Assembly (NCBI GenBank): GCA_001464765.1
Contig: LNDV01000034.1
Location: forward strand, 434,001-498,000
DNA from: Betaproteobacteria bacterium Ga0077526
GTDB taxonomy: Bacteria; Pseudomonadota; Gammaproteobacteria; Burkholderiales; Ga0077523
Length of the DNA stretch: 64,000 nt
Direction of reading: 5' to 3'
Position 1 is the first letter of the stretch, and the number at the start of each line of letters is the position of its first letter. The notes under the pieces were generated by a model that saw only the letters and a program-made list of their open reading frames with translations, did not search any database and was not told where the DNA came from. Positions 16,700 through 26,030 of the stretch are shown here, piece after piece. Made by a program: the position numbers and the translations under genes.

Positions 16700-17983
16700 T
16701 CATGGAAGCACAGAGTACTGTCTGCCGAACTGAGGAGCTTTCAGCTTCAGCTCGGACCGCCTGTCCATCAGCCAGCGCTTTGTGCAGACCACAGTTACCA
16801 GGATGTTATAGGGCAGGTCGAAGTAGGCCAAACTCAGGAACGCGCCGCCTGCACCGAAGCCTACGATTGCAACCTGGCACATCGAGCCGAGCTGGCTGCA
16901 CCACTGTGTGTCTTCGGATTCCCGGCCAACTCTTCGAAGCCAACCGGCTGCGCGCCATGTGTAGACCCAGATCGCGAGCCACAGGATCAGACCGAGCCAG
17001 CCCTGCTCTCCGAGAATCTGAAAGTAGATCGAGTGCGCCGCGTGGATGTCATTCGGATCAGGAGCATAGCGAAAGAATTCCGCCGGCCCGTAGATCTCGA
17101 AGCCGCCGCCAATAGGGCGATCCAGGGCGAGATTCCAGCACATTATCCAAGCATTGATGCGTCCCATTGCGGAACCATCTTGCTCATAGGTCCGGATCGT
17201 ACTCATCCGATCTGTCCAGGACTCAGGCATGAATGCAACCAGCGCAATCCCGAAAGCAATCATCGCCATGCCGATGGGGAGCTTCTTGTCACTCCGATAC
17301 CAGAGGAACCCCCCCATCGCAACGAGACCCAGCAGCGCGCCGCGGGATTGACTCCCGATCGCCGCGATCGCGGTAAGCAGGATCGACACCACCAGTACAC
17401 GGCGTATCCACTTGTTCTTGGCGACTGTGTACAGATAATACGAAAAAGGAATGACGGTAATGAGTGCGAGCGCGATTTCGTTGTTTCCGCCGATGAACCC
17501 GCCCGGCCCCCACACTCGCTGTGAGCCACCGCCCAAGACGGTGAAAATACCCCCCTTCACACCGAAGAACACGAGCGAGAACACCATCGTCGCGACAAAC
17601 CAGTGGATATGCTTCTTCTCTATCAGGACCGCGATGGAGACAAAGATCATCAGATCGATCTTGAGAACTTTGGTAAGCATTTCCTTCGACTCGTCGACAT
17701 AGAGCGAGAAGGGAAACACGATACAGACGTACACCACGAACGCCGCGAGCACCGAGACGCTCGGGTCCACGAAAGGAGAACGCTTCTGCCGCGTGACTGC
17801 GGCAGCGCCAAGCGCGAAAACAGCGACCGCCATGGCGACGGGCGCGTCGTGCATGAACCCGAAGGCTTGGCGGTGAGGGTTCATGACGCTCACCCAGGTC
17901 CACAGGATCGCACCGAACCATGGCTGCCGCAGCGTGTAGATGCACCCCCCTCCGATCAGGGCAAACAGCAAGAGATCCCGCAT
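16700..17983 (-). CDS. O-antigen ligase/polymerase-like membrane protein, exosortase A-associated
   Basis: A 427-residue polytopic membrane protein with about ten hydrophobic helices and a large periplasmic loop near residues 255-330 (including the HAAHSIYFQILGEQGW segment). This is the Wzy_C/WaaL pattern, and the LWTWVSVMNPHRQAFGFM segment near residue 30 is the one I associate with the putative O-glycosylation ligase of XrtA loci. Such proteins join or polymerise lipid-linked glycans at the periplasmic face. Whether this one polymerises the exopolysaccharide or glycosylates proteins cannot be decided from sequence. Confidence 0.9.
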   Translation of the reverse strand: MRDLLLFALIGGGCIYTLRQPWFGAILWTWVSVMNPHRQAFGFMHDAPVAMAVAVFALGAAAVTRQKRSPFVDPSVSVLAAFVVYVCIVFPFSLYVDESKEMLTKVLKIDLMIFVSIAVLIEKKHIHWFVATMVFSLVFFGVKGGIFTVLGGGSQRVWGPGGFIGGNNEIALALITVIPFSYYLYTVAKNKWIRRVLVVSILLTAIAAIGSQSRGALLGLVAMGGFLWYRSDKKLPIGMAMIAFGIALVAFMPESWTDRMSTIRTYEQDGSAMGRINAWIMCWNLALDRPIGGGFEIYGPAEFFRYAPDPNDIHAAHSIYFQILGEQGWLGLILWLAIWVYTWRAAGWLRRVGRESEDTQWCSQLGSMCQVAIVGFGAGGAFLSLAYFDLPYNILVTVVCTKRWLMDRRSELKLKAPQFGRQYSVLP

Positions 17984-18006
17984 CCGTATGCTCCCGTTTC
18001 CCCGGC

Positions 18007-19359
18007 TCAGGCGGCCACGCGGCTCATCACGTAGCGGTACTTGCCCGAACGCTCCGGTGCAATCTCGCTCACCAGTTCCACCTGCACTTCCACATCCGGG
18101 CCGAGCCGCTTGGCGATACCGGCCCGGATCCGGGCTGTCGTCTCATCGGTGTATCCGTCGCCCGGAACCACGAGGATCCTCGTGAGGGACAGGCTCTCCT
18201 GGACGATCTTGAACCCTGCAACGCCTGGCAGTTCGCGAAGGACATAGATGAGCGCCAGTCCGTGCATCACCGTGCCGTCCCTCGCCACGACGAAGTCGGT
18301 GCTGCGACCTTGCAGCTCCCGGATCATGGGCAGACCACGCCCGCATGGGCACATCCTGTCGTCCAGGACCGCGACATCGCCCGTACGATACCGGATGAAG
18401 GGGTAGTCCCGGGAGGCCAGATGGGTAACGACGATCTCTCCAGGCTCCCCTGGCGGCACCGGGTTTCCGGCGGCGTCCACCGTCTCGAGGATCACGTCCT
18501 CGGCAGTGATGTGCATACCGCCCTTGGGGCATTCGTGCGCGAGGAATCCGGCATCGCGACCGCCGTAGCCGTTGGCCACCGGACAACCGAACACCGCCTG
18601 GATGGTCTCCCGCTGATGATCATAAAGGCGTTCCGATGTGACGAACGTCACGCGGATGCCGAGATCATCCATCCTGATTCCGCGCTTGCGGGCATGCTGA
18701 GCGATCAGCGAGATGGACGACGGATAGCCGAACAGCATCTTCGGGCGTCTCTGGCGGATCCGCGCGACGAAGGCGTCGAGCTTGGCTTCCGACATTTCGA
18801 ATGCAGGGAGCAGCTCCGTACGGAACACGGCATCGCGAATTGCCTTGACGCGATCCTGCGCACCGAGTTCGATGGGCGACCCCCAGACGACGATCTCCCG
18901 GTCGCCGATGTCCACATCCCACCAGCGAGTCGCCCGCCACTTGGCGGCGACGTCATGGCTTACGCGCTCCATGCCGAGATAGAAGATCAGCGGCTCACCG
19001 CTGGATCCTCCGGTATTGCCCTTTGCCAGGGTACCCGCCCGGTCAGAGCGCAGCGCGTCGGAGTGGGTGCGGATCGTGGCCTTGTCCAGCAAGGGCAACC
19101 GGACAATGTTGTCGAGGTCGCCGGCAGCCTGCGCCGACAGGCCGAGCCGCGCGAACAGGTCACGGTAGTAGGGCACGTGCCGGGCAGCATGCTCGACGAG
19201 GGCCCGATAGCGCGTTCGCTGGAGTTCGCGAAGTTCCGCAGCGCCCAGCCATTGGGTCGCCTCCAGCCCTCGCCAGGCGCTGACCGTCGAGTGGTGCTTT
19301 AGGCGCTCCTGCAGAGGGAACACCACCCGGGAAATGAGACTGGTCATCAGGCTCGTCAC
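18007..19359 (-). CDS. PaaK/CapK-like adenylate-forming enzyme
   Basis: A 450-residue member of the phenylacetate-CoA ligase/CapK branch of adenylating enzymes. The P-loop is GNTGGSSGEPL, near residue 125. NGYGGRDAGFLAHECP holds the adenine pocket and a cysteine-containing segment, with a further pair in MCPCGRG. The start is a GTG at 19359 preceded by AAGGAGAGGAC; an ATG four codons later is possible. CapK-like enzymes in polysaccharide loci are believed to activate a carboxylic acid for transfer to a sugar. It is thus the second carboxylate-activating enzyme in this locus, after the ligase at 11158-12744. The acid is unknown. Confidence 0.88.
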   Translation of the reverse strand: MTSLMTSLISRVVFPLQERLKHHSTVSAWRGLEATQWLGAAELRELQRTRYRALVEHAARHVPYYRDLFARLGLSAQAAGDLDNIVRLPLLDKATIRTHSDALRSDRAGTLAKGNTGGSSGEPLIFYLGMERVSHDVAAKWRATRWWDVDIGDREIVVWGSPIELGAQDRVKAIRDAVFRTELLPAFEMSEAKLDAFVARIRQRRPKMLFGYPSSISLIAQHARKRGIRMDDLGIRVTFVTSERLYDHQRETIQAVFGCPVANGYGGRDAGFLAHECPKGGMHITAEDVILETVDAAGNPVPPGEPGEIVVTHLASRDYPFIRYRTGDVAVLDDRMCPCGRGLPMIRELQGRSTDFVVARDGTVMHGLALIYVLRELPGVAGFKIVQESLSLTRILVVPGDGYTDETTARIRAGIAKRLGPDVEVQVELVSEIAPERSGKYRYVMSRVAA

Positions 19360-19369
19360 GTCCTCTCCT

Positions 19370-20473
19370 TCACGAGGCAGTCAGACGGCCGCCCTGCAGC
19401 CCCAGACAGCGGGCATAGACGGAAAGCAGTTCGGCACGGACGTTGGGCCAGGAATAGCGGCGCACCTCGGTGAGGGCAGCCGCGCGGATCGATTCACGCA
19501 GGTCCGCGGAGTCCGCGAGCCGCGACAGCGCCGCGGCCATGCGCTCCGCATCGCCGGCGGGCACCAGCAATGCCGTCTTGTCATGGGTCACGATGTAAGG
19601 CACGCCACCGACATCGGTGGACACCACCGGCACACCCGATGCCATGGCCTCGAGCACGGAGTTCGGCATGTTGTCCACGAGAGTCGGGTTGAGCACGATA
19701 TCGGAGGAGCGATACAGCGCCGCCATCTGGTCGCGGTCGAGGCGCCCGGTGAACCGGACGCGCTCCTGAAGTCCGGCGTCTTGCACCTGCGTCTCCAGCG
19801 AGGCCCGGGCCGGGCCGGTGCCTGCGATCGACAGGGTAGCCTCCGGATGCGCGCGCGCGAACAGCGCGAAGGCACGGACCCCGGTTGCGACGTCGTAGAT
19901 GGGTTCGAGATTGCGGGCGATGACCACATGCACCCTGCCGGGCCGGGTCTCGGAATCGGCCGAGGGAGCAAACCGCTCGAGGTCGACGATGTTCGACACC
20001 ACACAGCTTCCCATGCCGTGCTCGGAAAAGACCTTCTGGAGGAAGCCCGAAGGTACCGCAAGCACGTCGGCACGCCGCATGGTGAAGCGCACGAGGTTCG
20101 CGGAACGCGCGAGGAACTCTCCGGCAAGGCCGCCCCGGTAATTGACGACGACGGGAACACGAAACCAGTGCGCAATCCAGATCGCGGGCGCGGCAAACAG
20201 ATGCCATGCGAGTCCGGAGTTCGCCATCACATGAAAGATCTCGGCCCGGCGCGCTGCCACGAACAGGCGGACGAGATAAGGGATCAGCCGGGCGAGGGCG
20301 CGCACCCCCTTGATGGAGCCGAGCCAGGCAGGCTGGTAAGGGGCATTCACCTGCAGGACCTCGACATCGGCCCCTTCACGGCCAAGCAGTTCCGCCAGCT
20401 GTCTTGTCTGATTGGCCATTCCTCCGGCCGGAGGCGGCAGCGGTCCGACGATGACAATGCGACGACCCTGCAT
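19370..20473 (-). CDS. family 4-type glycosyltransferase
   Basis: A 367-residue GT-B glycosyltransferase. The N-terminal glycine-rich loop reads IVIVGPLPPPAGGMANQ, and the C-terminal donor site has EAMASGVPVVSTDVGG around residue 290. It should act at the inner membrane face on a lipid-linked intermediate. I start at 20473 (19 bases after the amidotransferase stop); a start at 20530 would add 19 residues and overlap that gene by 38 bases. It lies 10 bases before the PaaK-like gene. Confidence 0.9.
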   Translation of the reverse strand: MQGRRIVIVGPLPPPAGGMANQTRQLAELLGREGADVEVLQVNAPYQPAWLGSIKGVRALARLIPYLVRLFVAARRAEIFHVMANSGLAWHLFAAPAIWIAHWFRVPVVVNYRGGLAGEFLARSANLVRFTMRRADVLAVPSGFLQKVFSEHGMGSCVVSNIVDLERFAPSADSETRPGRVHVVIARNLEPIYDVATGVRAFALFARAHPEATLSIAGTGPARASLETQVQDAGLQERVRFTGRLDRDQMAALYRSSDIVLNPTLVDNMPNSVLEAMASGVPVVSTDVGGVPYIVTHDKTALLVPAGDAERMAAALSRLADSADLRESIRAAALTEVRRYSWPNVRAELLSVYARCLGLQGGRLTAS

Positions 20474-20492
20474 CACCGGGACCACACGCTCA

Positions 20493-22442
20493 TCACGCAG
20501 CCACCGATCGCGGTACGCCGGGAATGACATTGCCGACTCCGCCCGCGGATTCGCCGGACAGCTGACGCAGGAACCCCTCGAACATCAGCAGCGTCCAGAG
20601 CGGCGCGCTGTAGTCGCGGATACCGCTCTGATGTGCACTCACGAGATGCTCGAGGTAGCTGCGTTCGAAGTACCCGGTCTCGATCAGCGCACCTTCCAGA
20701 AGTGAGGACCGGACGCGTTCGCGCAGATCCGCGCGGAACCAGCGCGAGAGCGGCACCGCGAAACCCATCTTCCGCCGGTACAGGACCTCGTTCGGCAGGC
20801 TGGGCTCCATCGCCTTCTTGAACAGCCACTTGCCTTCGCCATCGCGCACCTTGAACTTGGCAGGCAGAGTCGCCATCCATTCGACGAGAGGATGATCCAT
20901 GAGCGGCTCGCGCACTTCGAGCGAGTGAGCCATGCTAGCGCGGTCAACCTTGGTGTTGATGTCGCCGACAAGGTACGTCTTGAGGTCCAGATACTGGATC
21001 AGCGACAGAGGATCATCCGTGCCGACCCGGGACGCGTGGCGCCGGAAAACCTCCACGGCGCGGTATCCGCCGAGCTTCGCCTTGAACGCCGGCGTGAACA
21101 GGCGGGCCCGCATCGGATCCCGGAGGATCGACATGCTGTGGAAGTAGGCCTCCGCGGAATCCCGCGCGAGGGCCTCGAAAGTGGTCTTGGCGCGCAACGG
21201 CTTCGGCGCCCAGTCCGCCTTCGGATAGAGCGACCCGAGGAGACCGAACACCGGGCGACGCACGCCGAGCGGCAGTATGGACCGCATGCGTTCCTCATTC
21301 AGATGCATGCGATAGCGGCGATAACCGCCGAAGCTTTCGTCCCCGCCGTCGCCGGACAACGCGACGGTCACGTGCTTTCGCGCGAGCTGGCAAACACGGT
21401 AGGTCGGGATCGCCGAACTGTCGGCGTACGGCTCGTCGTAAAGGGACACGAGCTGATCGATCAGCGAGAAATCGTCGCTGTCGACGACTTCGACGTTATG
21501 GGATGTCCGGTAACGCTCGGACACCATCCGCGCGTACTCCGATTCGTCGAAGGCCGGGTCCGCAAAGGAGATCGAGCAGGTCTTCACCGGGCTGTCCGAC
21601 TGGGTCGCCATCGCGGCCACGACGGCGCTGGAGTCCACGCCACCGGAGAGGAACGCGCCCAGCGGCACCTCGGAGATCATGCGCAACCGCACCGACTCGC
21701 GCAGACGCGTCACCAGTTCCTCGGCTGCGTCCTCGTCGGACATCTGGCGATCGACGGTGAAGCGGACGTCCCAGTACTCGCGAGGCGCCGGCATCGCCTC
21801 GCCCCGGCGGATCACAAGCGTGTGGGCCGGCGGCAACTTGTGCGTGCCGAGAAAGATCGTTCGCGGCTCGGGCACATAGCCGAGCGCGAAGTACTCCTCG
21901 ATGGCGTGGGGATCCAGTTCGGTCGGCAGCTTGCCATGGGCCCGCAAGGCCTTGAGTTCAGACCCGAACACCAGCATGCCGTCGGGAAGCACCGCGTAGA
22001 AGAGCGGCTTCACGCCGAGGCGGTCCCGCGCGAGGAAAAGCGTCTCGCGATTGCGGTCCCAGAGGCCGAAAGCGAACATGCCGCGGAATCGCTCCACGCA
22101 ACGCTCGCCCCATTGCTCCCAGGCATGCACGATGACTTCCGTGTCGCTGCGCGTACGGAACACGTGCCCCAGATCCGTCAGCTCGCGGATCAGTTCCTGG
22201 AAGTTGTAGATCTCGCCATTGAAGACGACGACCACCGAATGGTCTTCGTTGTAGAGAGGCTGCTGGCCGGCGGCCACGTCGATGATCGCCAGTCGCCTGT
22301 GACCGAGGGCAACACCACGCTCGAGGTGGATGCCGTCGCCATCCGGTCCGCGATGGAACTGGCTCCGATTCATGCGCTCGATGGCGGCCCGATCGATGTC
22401 GCGCCGCCCCGAACAGTCAAAGACACCCACTATTCCGCACAC
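20493..22442 (-). CDS. asparagine synthase-type amidotransferase, exosortase A-associated (copy near xrtA)
   Basis: A 649-residue AsnB-like enzyme with N-terminal nucleophile Cys2 (MCGIVG), RGPDGDG and NGEIYNFQ in the class II glutaminase domain (1 to about 215). The PP-loop SGGVDSSAV and LSGDGGDESFGGY are in the synthase domain. It lies 12 bases after xrtA, its usual place in XrtA loci. It should use glutamine ammonia to amidate a carboxyl group on a sugar or precursor. It differs clearly from the second copy at 2957-4885, so the two may act on different carboxylates. Confidence 0.92.
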   Translation of the reverse strand: MCGIVGVFDCSGRRDIDRAAIERMNRSQFHRGPDGDGIHLERGVALGHRRLAIIDVAAGQQPLYNEDHSVVVVFNGEIYNFQELIRELTDLGHVFRTRSDTEVIVHAWEQWGERCVERFRGMFAFGLWDRNRETLFLARDRLGVKPLFYAVLPDGMLVFGSELKALRAHGKLPTELDPHAIEEYFALGYVPEPRTIFLGTHKLPPAHTLVIRRGEAMPAPREYWDVRFTVDRQMSDEDAAEELVTRLRESVRLRMISEVPLGAFLSGGVDSSAVVAAMATQSDSPVKTCSISFADPAFDESEYARMVSERYRTSHNVEVVDSDDFSLIDQLVSLYDEPYADSSAIPTYRVCQLARKHVTVALSGDGGDESFGGYRRYRMHLNEERMRSILPLGVRRPVFGLLGSLYPKADWAPKPLRAKTTFEALARDSAEAYFHSMSILRDPMRARLFTPAFKAKLGGYRAVEVFRRHASRVGTDDPLSLIQYLDLKTYLVGDINTKVDRASMAHSLEVREPLMDHPLVEWMATLPAKFKVRDGEGKWLFKKAMEPSLPNEVLYRRKMGFAVPLSRWFRADLRERVRSSLLEGALIETGYFERSYLEHLVSAHQSGIRDYSAPLWTLLMFEGFLRQLSGESAGGVGNVIPGVPRSVAA

Positions 22443-22454
22443 GTCTCGTTCTCT

Positions 22455-24020
22455 CTATGGCTGAATCCAGCTCTGGAACACCGGGCCAGCTGCCACCCGG
22501 AAGGCAGAAAGTCTTGCGCGCGCTCCGGCGACGTCGTCGCCGTACTCGGTGTACAGCGTGATCACGACACCAGGGTCTTCCGCGCCTTGCAGCCGGCTCT
22601 TTGCGACGGCCAGCTTCGCAGCAAGCAGATCCGGCGTCGCCACCGGGCCGACCTGATACCACTGCCATACCAGCAACCGCCGCATGCTGTCGGACATGCG
22701 CCGCTCGATGACCTTCTCATTCGCGTCAGCCGAAGCCGCGACCTGCCGTTCCTCGACCACGAACCAGCGGCGGTTTCCGCCCAGTCTGGCTGTCGTGTTG
22801 TACGAGAAGACAGTGTTCCGCGCATCCGTCCCCCACCCCGCAGCAACGTGCATACCGGCCACACCGGAGGTGGTTCGATATCGCGCCGATGCGGATGCCA
22901 TACCCGTCGGGAACAGGGGTCCCTGCTCCAGGGAGTCCGCGGGCTCGCGGCGCCATTCACCGATCTCGGCCGGCGGGACAGGACTCTCGGCGCCTTGCGC
23001 AAACGGTTTCGCCGACTGGGCGGTTCCCCACGCAGCCCAGACGGGACCGATCGCGGCCACGGCAATGGTCAGAAGGGCTACCGGCACGATCGCCCGGGCA
23101 AAGACAGGGGAACCATCCGGCAACGCCGTACCGGAGGCGTGCGCGTCGGCTGGGTCATAGTCGATCATCCGCGAACCGATGAAGAACAGACCGAACATCA
23201 CGATGCCGAAGAAGACCCAGCCGTAGACCAAGTGATCAAACCCTACTGCTAGCGCGTTGTTCGAGACATGCCCCAACAAGACCGTCAAATAGGCTCGAAG
23301 CCAGTTCGCAATCAACGGCACCAGCAGCGCCAGGACGATGAAGATGGCACGGCGGCGATAGGACCGGAAGTTGACGTATGCATAGAAGGCACCCGCACTG
23401 AGCGAGGCCATCAGGTAGCGGATACCGCTGCACTCTTCCACGACGGACCATTCGCCGCTCGGAATCACGAAGTTGTTGCCTTCGCGGAACACCGGCACCC
23501 CGCTCGCCCGCAGCGCGGCGACCGTGAAGTCCGCCGTCCAGCCCATCATGGTGGGCACGAAGATCTCGCCGAACGGCCAGGCGAACAGCATGAAGACGAG
23601 CGGGAACAGCGCGATCACCGCAAACCGTCTGCCGAGCAGAGTGACAAGGACAGCCGGAACGAAGAGCACGAGCGCCAGGTCCCTCAGACTCTTGATGTCG
23701 GTGAGCGCGCCCGCCAACCAGATCGCGGAAGCACCAGCCACCAGAACCAGGGCGACAGGCCAGGGGGTAAACGTCGTACGCGCCAGAGTGGACCGCAACC
23801 GCCACAGAAACCAGGCGCCGACCGGGAGTACCAGCAGGCAATGATTGTAGGTGGGGGAATCCATCCACGTGCGGTAGAGCTCGACGGCACTTTGCCCGTG
23901 CAACAGGGCAATCGCCACCAGAGTCGCCAGGACCGCGCCGATCGCGACGCCGGCCGGAACTCGTCTGTCCGGTGGACTGGCCGACGTGACTGTCGAGGTA
24001 GGAAGATCCATCGCCTTCAC
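22455..24020 (-). CDS. xrtA: exosortase A fused to an EpsI domain
   Basis: A 521-residue inner-membrane protein. Residues 1 to about 295 form the polytopic exosortase, the enzyme thought to cut and re-ligate PEP-CTERM proteins. The catalytic triad is visible: C197 in EECSGIRYL, R242 in NWLRAY and H263 in FDHLVYGWV. A further membrane segment near residues 305-330 is followed by a periplasmic EpsI domain (to 521), which in some systems is a separate gene. The coding frame opens MKAMDLP; M4 is an alternative start. It sits between a FemAB-like gene and an amidotransferase, as usual. No PEP-CTERM substrate is in this window. Confidence 0.95.
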   Translation of the reverse strand: MKAMDLPTSTVTSASPPDRRVPAGVAIGAVLATLVAIALLHGQSAVELYRTWMDSPTYNHCLLVLPVGAWFLWRLRSTLARTTFTPWPVALVLVAGASAIWLAGALTDIKSLRDLALVLFVPAVLVTLLGRRFAVIALFPLVFMLFAWPFGEIFVPTMMGWTADFTVAALRASGVPVFREGNNFVIPSGEWSVVEECSGIRYLMASLSAGAFYAYVNFRSYRRRAIFIVLALLVPLIANWLRAYLTVLLGHVSNNALAVGFDHLVYGWVFFGIVMFGLFFIGSRMIDYDPADAHASGTALPDGSPVFARAIVPVALLTIAVAAIGPVWAAWGTAQSAKPFAQGAESPVPPAEIGEWRREPADSLEQGPLFPTGMASASARYRTTSGVAGMHVAAGWGTDARNTVFSYNTTARLGGNRRWFVVEERQVAASADANEKVIERRMSDSMRRLLVWQWYQVGPVATPDLLAAKLAVAKSRLQGAEDPGVVITLYTEYGDDVAGARARLSAFRVAAGPVFQSWIQP

Positions 24021-24045
24021 GGGTGCACGGTCTCCTCAGGGGGGC

Positions 24046-25122
24046 TCAGGCTAGGCCCCGGACGAGATGCGGCCCGAGAGCGTTGACGACGGCGCGCGGC
24101 AGGCGGCGCCAGGTCTTTATCATCAACTGGTACTTCGGATTGAGCGGATTGTTCTCGGGGATGCTGTCGAGACCGAAGAGCTGGTACTCGTAGTGAAGCG
24201 GCGACGGCTCGAAGCCCCAGTTCTTCTTGAAGTCGAAGGATCCGGTTCCCTGTTTGCTGCGGCCATAGTCGAATAGCCTGCAGCCTCGCTCACATGCGAG
24301 TCGCATCAGTTCCCAGTACTTGAAGTCGTTCGCGGCGAGATCCCTGGCCGTCGTGTAGTCCCCTGCGTAGTACGGCAGGACTTCATCGCGGAAGTAGAAG
24401 GACAGCACCCCGGAGACCGGCGCGCCGTCTTCCGAGACGACGATCAGGCATTCGCACTTGTCCCCGAACACACGCTTCAGTTCGGCGAAGTAGCGCTTCG
24501 GGAAGGGCGGGGTGCCATGCCGATGCACGTTGTCCGCATACAGATCGAAGAATCGGTCCACCGTCTCGTCGATCTCGCTGCGCAGGCCGGCCTTGATGCC
24601 CTTGCGCACCATCGCCCGCTGCTTCCGGGGGATGGCCAGCATGTTCGCCTCGACCTCCGGAAGGATCTCCTTGCGGAAGGTGACATAGAGGTCCTGACGG
24701 GGCCAGTCCGTTTCGCGGGCCACGGTGTTGCGCAACTCGAGATGCGTCGCACCGGTAGCCTTCGTGAACTCCGCCGCGGCCCGGTGCAGCGCACCGATGA
24801 CCGCCGGGTCATCCGCGACACACCCGCCATAGACGCCGAACGGCAGGGAGACAACGGCGTGCCCGAACAGCATTGTCTTCACCTGGGCCAGGGGCAGGAC
24901 GCCGACGATGCCCCCCCCGGACTCGGCGACGAGGTAGTGCGTCCGATGGCGGAACACCCGCTCGATGATCTCGCGCCACCCGATTAGGTGAAAGAACGTG
25001 CCGCCCGGCTGGGACAGGACGAAGGCATCCCACGCCGCACGGTCGGTGTCGCGGTACTCCCGCACGACCACAGATTCCGACAAGGCTTGGGCGCTCCCGA
25101 ATTCCGCTTGATGATGCTTCAT
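24046..25122 (-). CDS. FemAB-related protein, XrtA/PEP-CTERM system
   Basis: A 358-residue protein with two GNAT-like halves, as in FemAB aminoacyltransferases. The C-terminal half contains FDYGRSKQGTGSFDFKKNW, the hallmark of the PEP-CTERM-associated FemAB family. FemAB proteins attach amino acids from aminoacyl-tRNA, but the donor and acceptor for this family are not established. The frame is open to 25338; I start at 25122 because this overlaps the deacetylase stop by 4 bases and begins with the family N-terminus. It is a second candidate for attaching an amino-acid-derived group in this locus. Confidence 0.9.
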   Translation of the reverse strand: MKHHQAEFGSAQALSESVVVREYRDTDRAAWDAFVLSQPGGTFFHLIGWREIIERVFRHRTHYLVAESGGGIVGVLPLAQVKTMLFGHAVVSLPFGVYGGCVADDPAVIGALHRAAAEFTKATGATHLELRNTVARETDWPRQDLYVTFRKEILPEVEANMLAIPRKQRAMVRKGIKAGLRSEIDETVDRFFDLYADNVHRHGTPPFPKRYFAELKRVFGDKCECLIVVSEDGAPVSGVLSFYFRDEVLPYYAGDYTTARDLAANDFKYWELMRLACERGCRLFDYGRSKQGTGSFDFKKNWGFEPSPLHYEYQLFGLDSIPENNPLNPKYQLMIKTWRRLPRAVVNALGPHLVRGLA

Positions 25123-25970
25123 GTTCCGGCCAGAAAGACGCGATCTACACTGTCCCATCGGAAGTCCGACAGCAGTCGGCGCAGCCGGGGCACGGTCTTG
25201 TGCAGGTTGATGTAGTGGCGGAAGCGGGACTTCGCGTCCGCCTCGGTAACCCGCGGCTGATCCGGATCCACTTCCCAAGGATGGAAATAAAAGATCGCCG
25301 GACGCCGGTCCACTCTGTTCACCCGCGAAATGAGCCACCGCGACATCGCGTAGGGCAGCAGGCGGAAGTACCCCCCGCCGCCGGCGGGAAGGTTCGAATT
25401 GAACACACGGGAGGTCGTGACCGGGATCTCGGTGAGTCCCGGCCGGGACTCGTACGGAAACCGTGGCGCATCAGGCATGCCGTAGTGATCGTGCTTCACC
25501 GGATAGACGCTGGAACTGTACAGATAGCCTGCCTCGAGAATGCAGTCGAACGCCCAGGGGTTCGTCTTCCCGACAGAGAAGCTCGGCGCGCGATAACCGA
25601 CGACAGGGCGACCGCAAAGGTCCTCGAGAATGTGCTTCGCGCTGCGAATGTCCTCGAGAAAGGATGCGGGGGACTGATCCGTGGCGCGCAGGTGTCCGTA
25701 GCCGTGACTCGCCAGTTCATGGCCTTCGTCGGCGATGCGCCGCACGATCGCGGGGTGGCGCTCGGCGATCCATCCGAGCGTGAAGAACGTGGCCTTGTTG
25801 CCGCTCTCGGCCAGCAGGCCGAGGATCACATCGAGGTTGCGCTCGACGCGGCAGGGGATGGAATCCCATTGCTCCCGCGCAATATAGGGCGCCATCGCGG
25901 AGACCTGGAAGTAGTCCTCGACGTCGATGGACAGAGCATTTTTCAGGGGAGAGACAGAAACCATCTGCAA
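25119..25970 (-). CDS. polysaccharide deacetylase, XrtA/PEP-CTERM system
   Basis: A 283-residue NodB-fold deacetylase. Motif 1 is SIDVEDYFQ (metal aspartate), motif 2 is HELASHGYGH (two metal histidines), motif 3 is GYRAPSFS, and the late FYFHPWEVD holds the base-assisting histidine. It removes N-acetyl groups from a hexosamine in the polysaccharide, giving free amines. Those amines would be suitable acceptors for an acyl group made by the carrier-protein module, which is my inference. It lies 60 bases after the ATPase gene and overlaps the FemAB gene. Confidence 0.92.
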   Translation of the reverse strand: MQMVSVSPLKNALSIDVEDYFQVSAMAPYIAREQWDSIPCRVERNLDVILGLLAESGNKATFFTLGWIAERHPAIVRRIADEGHELASHGYGHLRATDQSPASFLEDIRSAKHILEDLCGRPVVGYRAPSFSVGKTNPWAFDCILEAGYLYSSSVYPVKHDHYGMPDAPRFPYESRPGLTEIPVTTSRVFNSNLPAGGGGYFRLLPYAMSRWLISRVNRVDRRPAIFYFHPWEVDPDQPRVTEADAKSRFRHYINLHKTVPRLRRLLSDFRWDSVDRVFLAGT

Positions 25971-26030
25971 TTCCTTGTGCGCGGGATTACGTGACTTCGA
26001 CCGGCACCGCGACTCGGCGCCGTGCCGCGC

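Noticed and set aside
20892..23252. A long plus-strand frame across the amidotransferase and xrtA genes
   Set aside because: It spans two well-supported minus-strand genes and encodes low-complexity His/Arg/Glu sequence.
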